Assembly: GCA_040217175.1 (NCBI GenBank)
Contig: JAVJNT010000002.1
Location: 1,248,001 to 1,312,000, forward strand
DNA length: 64,000 nt
Reading direction: 5' to 3'
Source of the DNA: Phycisphaerales bacterium
GTDB lineage: Bacteria > Planctomycetota > Phycisphaerae > Phycisphaerales > UBA1924
Part shown: positions 1-6,840 of the stretch, piece after piece
How positions within the stretch are numbered: the first letter of the stretch is position 1
Layout: each line of letters opens with the position of its first letter
Notes under the pieces: generated by a model
The model's input: the letters and a program-made list of their open reading frames with translations, nothing else
Databases searched by the model: none
Told to the model about the DNA's origin: nothing
Position numbers and translations under genes: made by a program

Positions 1-303
1 CGGGTTGCGCGTGACGCCCTGGAGCAGCACGCCCGCGACGGCGAGGTTGGCACCGGCCAGCAGGGCTACCAGGGCGCGCGGCAGGCGGGCGTTCATCACG
101 ATGGTCTGGGTCGTGCCCTCGCCCGCACCGGTGAGCGTCGCGAGGACTTCGGCCAGCGGGATGCGCACGGCCCCGAGCGCGAGCGAGAGCGCCATGCCCA
201 CGAGCAGGACAAGCACCACGGCGGCGGGCGTGGCATAGCGACGCCACGCAGGGCGCGTGGCGGGGGCGACGGCAGCGGGTTGGCCGGCCGCCAGGGTGGT
301 CAT
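1..303 (-). CDS. FecCD-type ABC transporter permease, N-terminal part (cut by window edge)
   Basis: Reading the minus strand from an ATG at 303 gives 101 codons open to the window edge. A polar start of about 20 residues is followed by a hydrophobic helix, then RLPRALVALLAGA and VLLQGVTRNP. These are the conserved opening features of the FecCD/BtuC permease family, which forms the membrane channel for iron-siderophore, haem or cobalamin uptake. The ATG overlaps the TGA of the binding-protein gene upstream (ATGA at 300-303), so the two are translationally coupled and co-transcribed. The substrate cannot be told from this fragment. Confidence 0.85.
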   Translation of the reverse strand, partial: MTTLAAGQPAAVAPATRPAWRRYATPAAVVLVLLVGMALSLALGAVRIPLAEVLATLTGAGEGTTQTIVMNARLPRALVALLAGANLAVAGVLLQGVTRNP

Positions 304-1253
304 GGGGCGGGCGTGGCGTTCTCGATGGCGGTGCGGACGTCTTCCAGGGCGGCAACTGCCTGCGAACCGGACCGCATGGCGAAGAGGTCTTCGCCCAGGA
401 AGGCGATGTTGTCGTCCTTGATGGCGGTCAGTTGCCCCCACAGCGGGTCGCGATCGAACATCGCGCGGGCCGCACGTTCGGGGCCGTGGAAGACGACCAG
501 GATGACGTCGGGGTCCTTTTGCACGACGGCTTCCATGCTCAGCGGCGCCAGGCCGCGATAGAAGCGATGGGCGGGCAGGTCGCTGGTGATCAGCCGCCCG
601 CCGGCCGTCTCGACCAGGTCGCCCAGGTAGCTGTCGGGCAGGAAGGCATAGAAGGCCTGCGGCGTCCCGAACACCGCCAACACGCTGACGGGGTCGCCGG
701 CCGACTCGATGGGCGTGGTTGCGGCAAGCTTCGCGTCGAAGTCGGCGATCCATGCGTCGGCCTGATCGGGCTTGCCGACGAGTTCGCCGATGGTGCGCGT
801 GTGGGTCGAGACGTCTTCGAGCGTGTCGGCGTCCATGGTGATGACACGGGCGTCGGTCGTCTCTTCGATCTGCGGGACGAACTGCGTGTACACGGCGCTC
901 ATGATGACCACGTCGGCGTCGGCGGCGATGACCTGCTCGACGTTGGGGCCCACCGAGTGGTCGAGGGCGCCGGCCTCGATGCCCTGCCAGGCCTCGGGTT
1001 GGCCACCCGGCAGCGTGGGCACCAGCACGGGCTGCACGCCCAGGGCGATGAGTTGGTCGGCCGCGAAGGGGAGCAGGGCGGCCACGCGGGGTGTTTCGGT
1101 CGCCTCGGCATCATCGATCGGGGCCAGCCACGTGGTGGTCTTGGAAGCTTCGGTGGGAATCGACTCCGGGGCCGGCGCCTGGTCCTCGCACGCCGTCAGG
1201 ACGGCCAGAGAGAGGGCGGCGCAACACGCGATCGGGACGGCTCGGCTGGGCAT
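300..1253 (-). CDS. Iron-siderophore/cobalamin-type ABC transporter substrate-binding lipoprotein
   Basis: The protein has 317 aa from ATG 1253. Residues 1-22 form a lipoprotein signal ending in the lipobox LTAC with Cys22 as the predicted lipidation site. The rest matches the cluster A-II binding-protein fold (FecB/BtuF): an early RVAALLPFAADQLIALG segment, a middle part with NVEQVIAADADVVIMS, and a late segment DPDVILVVFHGP. It should capture a metal chelate outside the cytoplasmic membrane and hand it to the coupled permease. The longer reading frame extending to 2366 runs antisense to another gene and lacks sense upstream; the signal peptide fixes the start. A 17-bp palindrome 53 bp upstream suggests iron control. 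Confidence 0.85.
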   Translation of the reverse strand: MPSRAVPIACCAALSLAVLTACEDQAPAPESIPTEASKTTTWLAPIDDAEATETPRVAALLPFAADQLIALGVQPVLVPTLPGGQPEAWQGIEAGALDHSVGPNVEQVIAADADVVIMSAVYTQFVPQIEETTDARVITMDADTLEDVSTHTRTIGELVGKPDQADAWIADFDAKLAATTPIESAGDPVSVLAVFGTPQAFYAFLPDSYLGDLVETAGGRLITSDLPAHRFYRGLAPLSMEAVVQKDPDVILVVFHGPERAARAMFDRDPLWGQLTAIKDDNIAFLGEDLFAMRSGSQAVAALEDVRTAIENATPAP

Positions 1254-1305
1254 GGGCGAATCGGCTCCTGGGGGTCTGGAGGGTTCCTGGTGGGATGGTA
1301 TCGTG

Positions 1306-1322
1306 TTGAGACGCAGTCTCAA
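1306..1322. promoter_or_regulatory. Fur-like operator palindrome upstream of the ABC importer
   Basis: TTGAGAC-GCA-GTCTCAA is a perfect 7-3-7 inverted repeat. It sits 53 bp upstream of the binding-protein ATG (minus strand) and about 105 bp upstream of the divergent pilin-like gene. Its size and the TGAGA/TCTCA core resemble Fur-family boxes, which fits an iron importer. Assignment to Fur is inference; no fur gene is in the window. Confidence 0.5.
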
Positions 1323-1427
1323 TAGCGATCGGCCGCTCCGGCGGGGAATCGGCATGCAACTCTGGTCCTGGCAGGGCGTAGTACGGTGTGGGGTCGCGAT
1401 CGGGCACGGGATGGCGAAGGGGGCCGG

Positions 1428-2423
1428 ATGGCTTCGGGCAGGGCGCACGGCTGGGCGGCACACGGCTTCACGCTGATCGAGCTGCTGGTGGTGATTTCCA
1501 TCATCGGGGTGCTCATGGGCATCCTGATCCCCGCTCTGGCCGGGGCCCGGCTGACCGCGCGGTCGACGGTGGGCGTGGCCAACCTGCGGAGCCTGTCGCA
1601 GCTCACGATGCTGTACGAGCACGAGCAGCGGTTCTTCCCCACGCCCTTCAACCCCGAAACCGATGCCCGCAAGCGCCGCGTGCCGGGTTCGGTGTGGAGC
1701 GACGCGCTGCACCCGAGCAAGGACCAGCCGCTGTGGAATTTCGAGGTGCCCTCGGCACCGCAGTGGAGCACGGAATTCTTCGGCGTGTACTGGTACTCGT
1801 GGCTCAGCGATTGGAACTCGCAGGGCGGGCGCGACACGGAGGTGCAGTTCTCGCCGGCCGACCGCCTCGCGCTCGACCAGCTCGCGCAGTACCGATCGTT
1901 GCAGGACAGCCGGGACGGCCTGTACCTCTACCCGTCGAGCTATTACATGAGCCCGACGATGTGGAGCGCGCCCAGCCGGTTCGGCGCGGGCTCGCGCGCG
2001 GCGATGGGGCCGAGTGCGTTGGCGCCGATGTCGGTCGCGAGCATGGCCCAGCCGGCCGACAAGGTCTTGCTGTGGGAGCGCGCCGACTTTGCACGCAACA
2101 ACCGCGTGGCGGTGAACGGCAGGAGCGCGACGCGGCAGAAGATGGCGCCGAGCTGGTGCAACCCAGAGGCGCGGCCGCACGTGGCGACGGGCGACGGCGG
2201 CGTGCGCCAGGCCGACATGCGCAAGGTGGGCGATGCGGCGGCGGCCAACGACGAGTTCCTGCCGGGCGGACGCATCCAGCCGAGCGACCTCATGCCGCTG
2301 TACCCCAGCCGCGTGCCGTCGGGGCGCGACCCCCTGGGCGGCGTGGCGACGACCGACGGCGAGCATCCGCTGTACTTCTGGGCGACGAACGGGGGGATGC
2401 GGGGGGTTGACCTTCCCAAGTAG
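1428..2423 (+). CDS. Prepilin-type N-terminal cleavage/methylation domain protein (pseudopilin-like)
   Basis: The 331-aa protein carries a type IV prepilin signal: a short basic leader, then Gly13|Phe14-TLIELLVVISIIGVL, with Glu at +5 of the mature form, so a PilD-type peptidase should cut after Gly13. The hydrophobic helix is followed by a long soluble domain rich in Trp and Tyr (WSDALHPSKDQPLWNFEV). In planctomycetes such proteins exist in many copies and are usually called type II secretion G-like or H-X9-DG proteins; their roles are mostly unknown. I chose ATG 1428 (preceded by GAAGGGGG) over the upstream GTG/ATG at 1386 because it leaves a normal leader. It is a single gene, not in a pilus operon. 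Confidence 0.75.
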   Translation: MASGRAHGWAAHGFTLIELLVVISIIGVLMGILIPALAGARLTARSTVGVANLRSLSQLTMLYEHEQRFFPTPFNPETDARKRRVPGSVWSDALHPSKDQPLWNFEVPSAPQWSTEFFGVYWYSWLSDWNSQGGRDTEVQFSPADRLALDQLAQYRSLQDSRDGLYLYPSSYYMSPTMWSAPSRFGAGSRAAMGPSALAPMSVASMAQPADKVLLWERADFARNNRVAVNGRSATRQKMAPSWCNPEARPHVATGDGGVRQADMRKVGDAAAANDEFLPGGRIQPSDLMPLYPSRVPSGRDPLGGVATTDGEHPLYFWATNGGMRGVDLPK

Positions 2424-2438
2424 GTATGACGCGGTCCG

Positions 2439-3299
2439 CTAGTTCGTCGCCGGGCCGGCCGCGGCGGCGGACAGTTGGTCGCGGCGATCGCGGAGCGTGC
2501 AGAGCACGAACTTCTGCGCGTGGCGCATGCGGAGGCCGTGGGTGAAGCAGAGCAGGGCGACGAACACCAGGATCGCGACGAACACGCCTGCGCCGCCGAG
2601 GTAGGCCCAGAAGAACAGGATGGCGATGGGCCAGCATGCGGTGACGAAGCCCGTCGTGCGCTCGGTCCGGGTCCACCGCGGGCTGTTGCCCGTGCGTTCG
2701 ATGGTTGTCGAGGCGTGTTCGCCGGTGTTCACGAGCAGGCAGATGACGGCGATGGCCGAGGTCAGTAGCGTTGGCACGATGATGCACCAGATGCCCGAGA
2801 GCACCACGAACGCGAAGAAGACGGCCAGCACCAGCACGCCGAATGGCGCGACCGTGAGCACGAAGGACCAGAGGATGGCCCGCCGGTGCGGCAGGTCGAG
2901 GTCCTTCCGTGCGTTCCGGTGCGCCGTTGACAGGCGAGCCAGGGCGATGCAGCCGTAGAGGCCGCCGGTGAACAGGAAGATCGCACCCAGAAGCAGGGCG
3001 ATGCCGTTCCATTGGCTGTGTGGGAGCAGCATCGAGCGCGTAACCGCCGAAGCGGTCAGCAGGGAACTCGCGGCGATGCAGGCGTCGACGTGCCAGAGAT
3101 CGCGGAAGCGGCCGTGCAGGTGGGCGATGAACGCGGGGTGCGCCTCGATGAGCGAAGGGGTGGGCCAGGAAGTAGGAGCCGGAAAGCCGCACTCGGGACA
3201 GCGGTGGCCCCAGTCGAGGCCGCCCAGGTCGTAGCGGCAGTGCAGGCAGGTGAGGCCGCTGGGCATGTGGCCTTCGTGCTCGCTCCCGACCGAGTACAT
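2439..3299 (-). CDS. Zinc-ribbon multi-spanning membrane protein, function unknown
   Basis: About 286 aa from ATG 3299 (alternative ATG 3266, 11 codons in, preceded by GAAGG). A short zinc ribbon opens the protein: Cys18-x2-Cys21, then RYDLGGLDW, then Cys34-PE-Cys37. Several hydrophobic helices follow (around residues 85-125, 145-195 and 230-260), giving a polytopic membrane protein with a basic C-terminus. The same layout (CxxC-x-YDL...CPEC, then helices) occurs in the gene at 26377-27249, so the two are paralogues of a planctomycete family with no known role. It ends 15 bp from the convergent pilin-like gene. Confidence 0.65.
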   Translation of the reverse strand: MYSVGSEHEGHMPSGLTCLHCRYDLGGLDWGHRCPECGFPAPTSWPTPSLIEAHPAFIAHLHGRFRDLWHVDACIAASSLLTASAVTRSMLLPHSQWNGIALLLGAIFLFTGGLYGCIALARLSTAHRNARKDLDLPHRRAILWSFVLTVAPFGVLVLAVFFAFVVLSGIWCIIVPTLLTSAIAVICLLVNTGEHASTTIERTGNSPRWTRTERTTGFVTACWPIAILFFWAYLGGAGVFVAILVFVALLCFTHGLRMRHAQKFVLCTLRDRRDQLSAAAAGPATN

Positions 3300-3399
3300 C
3301 GGCGAGTCTACGTTCGCAGCGTTTTCGGGCGTGCGAATGGTGGTCCGTTCTCCGGCGGTTTCCGATACAATGGAAGCGCACGGCGTGCTGGAGGGCCCG

Positions 3400-3918
3400 A
3401 TGAGCAGGCGTGAGTTCGAGGACAGCTTCGCGGGCGTTGGTCGCAAGATCGACGATGCGCTCAACGCGGGCGGCGAGGCCCGGCGGCGGCTGCACAACCG
3501 CATGGCGACCGGCGGGCTGTTCGAGCGATTCCAGCGGCAGCATGATGGTCCGGGCCTGCGCGAGCGGCTGGGCGAGCGCGTCTCGGCCTGGCGCGAGGAG
3601 ATGCAGGGCGGCTCGATGAGCCCGAAGCTCGTCTTCGGCGCGTTCGGCGCCGGGGCGGGGCTGGTGCTGGTTACGGTCCTCGTGCTCGTGTATGGGCTGG
3701 GGATGTTCCGCGGCACGGGCCTGACCTCGGCGGACCTGGAGCGCGATGCGCAGCTCCGGTCGGCGGCCGAGCGGGCGCAGGCCGAGCGCGAGGGCACGCT
3801 GAACCCCGCGGCGATGGTGCAGCGCCAGGGGCAGGAGCGTGCGATGGCGGCCGAGGCCGACGCGGCACGTTCTGATCAGCGGGAATCCAGCATGCGCGGC
3901 CAGCGACCGGGCGGGTAG
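3400..3918 (+). CDS. Small single-pass membrane protein, unknown
   Basis: The start ATG 3400 follows a GGAGGG ribosome-binding site. The 172-aa product has a charged helical N-terminal region of about 70 residues (many Arg, Glu, Gln), one hydrophobic segment (AGAGLVLVTVLVLVYGLGMF) near residues 85-108, and a charged, probably coiled-coil C-terminal tail rich in Ala, Glu, Arg and Gln. I recognise no family. It lies head-to-head with the zinc-ribbon protein (about 100 bp between) and 27 bp before uvrC. Confidence 0.55.
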   Translation: MSRREFEDSFAGVGRKIDDALNAGGEARRRLHNRMATGGLFERFQRQHDGPGLRERLGERVSAWREEMQGGSMSPKLVFGAFGAGAGLVLVTVLVLVYGLGMFRGTGLTSADLERDAQLRSAAERAQAEREGTLNPAAMVQRQGQERAMAAEADAARSDQRESSMRGQRPGG

Positions 3919-3945
3919 CCCGAACGGTCGTCGTACAATGCTCGG

Positions 3946-5340
3946 TTGAGCGACGAGCCCACGAACAACGGTGCGACGGAGGGCGAAGGCCGGGCCGAGC
4001 GACTCGCCCGGCTGCTGAAGCGCGCGCGCTCGCTGCCGCAGGTGCCGGGCGTGTACCTCATGAAGGACGCCAAGGACGTCGTTGTGTACGTGGGCAAGGC
4101 CCGCAAGTTGCCCGACCGCGTGGCGAGCTACTTCGTTCCCAGCGCCGACCTGGGGCCGGCCAAGGGCCCGATGCTCGACGTCGTGCAGGATTTCGAGTTC
4201 ATCGAGTGCGAGACCGAGTTCGAGGCGTTGCTGACCGAGAACCGGCTGATCAAGGACATCCGCCCGCGGTTCAACGTCCGGCTGACCGACGACAAGACCT
4301 TCCCGTACCTGGTCGTCACGCAGCGCGAGGACTTTCCGCGTGTGTTCGTGACGCGGAACCCCGCCGGCGTGCGGCCCGACGGCAGCACGCCCGAGTACAT
4401 GAAGGGCGCCAAGGTCTTCGGGCCCTTCGTGAACGCGGGCGCGCTGCGCGAGGCGGTGCAGGTTGCCCAGCGGGTGTTCAAGTTCCGAGATTGCAAGCTG
4501 GACATCGCCGAGGGCGATCCGAAGAACAAGTACTTCCGCCCGTGCCTCCTGTACAGCATCGGCCAGTGCACGGCTCCCTGCGCCGACAAGGTGACGCTGA
4601 CGGCATACGGCGAGCAGGTCGATCGATTCGTGCGCTTCATGGGCAGCAAGCGGAGCAAGATGCTCGTGGAGCTTCGGCGAGAGATGGAGGAGGCCAGCAC
4701 CGCGCTCGAATTCGAGCGGGCGGCCGAGCTGCGCGACCAGATCGCCGCCATCGAGAAGCTCGAGGAGCGCTCGAGCAAGCGTGACGGGTGGCAGCCCGAG
4801 ACCGAGATCGGCTACGTCGAGCCCGAGAAGGGGATGCGCAGCTTGCAGCGGACGCTGGGGCTCGACGAGCCGCCCAGGGTGGTCGAGGGATTCGACATCG
4901 CGCACCTGGGTGGCAACGAGACGGTCGCTAGCAAGGTGTGCTTCGTCGACGGCCGGCCGTTCAAGAGCGAGTACCGGCGCTACAAGATCAAGGGCACGGG
5001 CAACGACGACTACGCGTCGATCCGCGAGGTGGTTTCGCGCCGATACCGCGAGGCGGGTGCGGGCCACGAGCTATACCCGGACGTGATCCTGATCGACGGC
5101 GGGCTCGGCCAGCTCCACGCGGCGATGGAAGCCCTGCGGGACATGGACGTGCCGGCGCCCATGGTGATCTCGCTCGCGAAGAAGGAAGAGTTGATCCACG
5201 TCCAGGAGCGCGAGGCGCCGATCCGGCTCGGGCGAGAAAACTTCGGGCTGCGCCTGTGCCAGCAGGTGCGCGACGAAGCCCACCGGTTTGCGCGGCACTA
5301 TCACCATATCTTGCGTCGCAAGAAGGTCGTTGGCGAGTGA
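3946..5340 (+). CDS. uvrC: Excinuclease ABC subunit C, short form without the C-terminal HhH domain
   Basis: UvrC makes the dual incision in nucleotide excision repair with UvrA and UvrB. In order: a GIY-YIG nuclease domain (PGVYLMKDAKDVVVYVGKA, residues about 33-115), the Cys-containing middle (RPCLLYSIGQCTAPC), a UVR helix pair for UvrB binding (EFERAAELRDQIAAIEKLEE), and the RNase H-like nuclease (GFDIAHLGG, DVILIDGGLGQL, DEAHRFARHYHH with the Asp and His residues). At 464 aa it ends just after the RNase H domain, where most UvrC proteins of about 600 aa continue into two helix-hairpin-helix motifs. The only in-frame start near the expected N-terminus is TTG 3946; the nearby ATG 3938 hits a stop after three codons. 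Confidence 0.9.
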   Translation: MSDEPTNNGATEGEGRAERLARLLKRARSLPQVPGVYLMKDAKDVVVYVGKARKLPDRVASYFVPSADLGPAKGPMLDVVQDFEFIECETEFEALLTENRLIKDIRPRFNVRLTDDKTFPYLVVTQREDFPRVFVTRNPAGVRPDGSTPEYMKGAKVFGPFVNAGALREAVQVAQRVFKFRDCKLDIAEGDPKNKYFRPCLLYSIGQCTAPCADKVTLTAYGEQVDRFVRFMGSKRSKMLVELRREMEEASTALEFERAAELRDQIAAIEKLEERSSKRDGWQPETEIGYVEPEKGMRSLQRTLGLDEPPRVVEGFDIAHLGGNETVASKVCFVDGRPFKSEYRRYKIKGTGNDDYASIREVVSRRYREAGAGHELYPDVILIDGGLGQLHAAMEALRDMDVPAPMVISLAKKEELIHVQEREAPIRLGRENFGLRLCQQVRDEAHRFARHYHHILRRKKVVGE

Positions 5341-5377
5341 GTGCCTCGGTGCTCGCCCGCAGCCGAGAGGGAGCAGC

Positions 5378-6310
5378 ATGAGCAGCAACGCGTCGCCGTG
5401 GCCCGAAATCACCTACGGCTCGTGGGCCGAGACGGCCAAGGCCCTGCACCTCTACACGCAGGTGGCCGGCAAGGTCCGGCTCGAGCTGACGCCGTGGACG
5501 AACCACTCGTGGCACGTGCCGCTCTACGTGAGCGCCCGCGGGCTGACGACTTCGATCATGTCAAAGGGCTCCAGGTCGTTCGAGATGAGGTTCGACTTCG
5601 TCGACCACGACCTGGTGATCGAGACGATCGAGGGCCAGGTGCGCCGCGTTGGCCTCGGGTCCGGTACGGTTGCTGGGTTCTATCGCTCGGTGATGGAAGC
5701 GTTCGAGAGCCTCGGCCTCGGCGTCGAGATCTACACCACGCCAAGCGAGATCGCCGACGCGACGCCCTTCGAGCAGGACACACAGGAGCGGCCGTACGAC
5801 GCGGCGGCGGTCGAGCGATTCTGGCGGGCGCTGGTGCAGATGGACCGCGTGTTCAAGCGGTTCCGCGCTGGGTTCAACGGCAAGTGCAGCCCGGTGCACT
5901 TCTTCTGGGGCAGCTTCGATCTCGCCGTCACGCGGTTCTCGGGGCGGACGGCCCCGCCGCACCCCGGGGGCGTGCCGAACTTCCCGGATTGGGTTGCTCG
6001 TGAGGCGTACTCGCACGAGGTGAGCAGTGCGGGCTTCTGGCCCGGAAACGACGACGCCGACGCGGTGTTCTACTCGTACGCGTATCCGAAGCCCGACGGT
6101 TTCGAGAAGGCAGCGGTGCGGCCGGACGCGGCAGCGTGGTCGAACGAGCTGGGCGAGTTCGTGCTGCCGTACGCGTCGGTTTGCGGGTCACCGGATCCGG
6201 ACGCGGCGCTCATGGCGTTTCTTGAGAGCACCTATGTGGCGGCGGCCGACCTCGCGAAGTGGGATCGCACCGAACTCGAGTGCGACCTGCCGGGCGATGC
6301 GCGAGACTGA
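5378..6310 (+). CDS. DUF5996-like protein
   Basis: A 310-aa soluble protein starting at ATG 5378 behind a GAGAGGGAG site, 37 bp after uvrC. The N-terminal block (TYGSWAETAKALHLYTQVAG, then KVRLELTPWTNHSWHVPLYV, SARGLTT) and the later HFFWGSFDLAVTRFSGR fit what I recall of the DUF5996 family, whose biochemical role is unknown. There is no signal peptide or membrane segment, so it is probably cytoplasmic. Co-direction and short spacing with uvrC and the following cupin gene suggest one transcript, but no shared pathway is evident. Confidence 0.7.
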   Translation: MSSNASPWPEITYGSWAETAKALHLYTQVAGKVRLELTPWTNHSWHVPLYVSARGLTTSIMSKGSRSFEMRFDFVDHDLVIETIEGQVRRVGLGSGTVAGFYRSVMEAFESLGLGVEIYTTPSEIADATPFEQDTQERPYDAAAVERFWRALVQMDRVFKRFRAGFNGKCSPVHFFWGSFDLAVTRFSGRTAPPHPGGVPNFPDWVAREAYSHEVSSAGFWPGNDDADAVFYSYAYPKPDGFEKAAVRPDAAAWSNELGEFVLPYASVCGSPDPDAALMAFLESTYVAAADLAKWDRTELECDLPGDARD

Positions 6311-6336
6311 CGTATCAAGAGGAAGCGAGACAGCGC

Positions 6337-6825
6337 ATGGACCAACCACGCGACGTACAGATCGTGAGGGCCGATCAAGAACTCGGCGAAGGACACGCGG
6401 GCGGGACGCGCGCCGGCATCGCAGTGAACGCCGGCATGACCGGCGGCTCGCACGGCGTCATCGTCGGCGATACCCCCGTCGGCGGCGGACCGCCGTTTCA
6501 CGCGCACCACACGTTCGACGAGACGTTCTTCGTGCTCGAGGGCGCGTTCCGCTTCTTCACTCGGGACGGCACGATCGACGCGAGCGCGGGCGACGTGCTG
6601 TTCGTGCCGGGTGAGGTTGCCCACGGGTTTCGGTGCACGGCCGCCGGCGATCGCGGCGTGGGTCGCACGGCCATCATCGTGACGCCCGGCCGGTTCATGG
6701 GCTTTTTCGAGGCGATGGAGAAGCTCGCAAAGAGCGGCAGGCTCACGCGTGAGGGCCTGAGCGAGCTTGGGGAGCATTGGGGCGTGTCGTTCCTCGAGCC
6801 GCCGGCGTTGATGCGGCACGACTGA
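6337..6825 (+). CDS. Cupin-domain protein
   Basis: A 162-aa protein from ATG 6337 (AAGAGGAAG upstream). It shows both cupin motifs: PPFHAHHTFDETFFVLEG (metal-binding His, His and Glu) and GDVLFVPGEVAHGFR (the second His). A single small beta-barrel with a bound divalent metal is expected; substrates of such small cupins vary widely (sugars, dioxygenase substrates, small metabolites) and cannot be assigned here. The C-terminal helix region (FMGFFEAMEKLAKSGRLT) is typical of quercetinase-like cupins. It lies 26 bp after the DUF5996-like gene and converges on topA, 15 bp away. Confidence 0.8.
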   Translation: MDQPRDVQIVRADQELGEGHAGGTRAGIAVNAGMTGGSHGVIVGDTPVGGGPPFHAHHTFDETFFVLEGAFRFFTRDGTIDASAGDVLFVPGEVAHGFRCTAAGDRGVGRTAIIVTPGRFMGFFEAMEKLAKSGRLTREGLSELGEHWGVSFLEPPALMRHD

Positions 6826-6840
6826 TCCGGACCGTCGCGC

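Noticed and set aside
1254-1427. Possible riboswitch (cobalamin type) before the ABC importer.
   Set aside because: The upstream region is too short (about 170 bp to the divergent gene) and lacks the B12-box pattern; the palindrome is a better explanation.
2290-5067. A minus-strand frame of 925 codons across the zinc-ribbon gene and uvrC.
   Set aside because: Overlaps two supported genes in other frames and its translation is His/Arg-rich without motifs.
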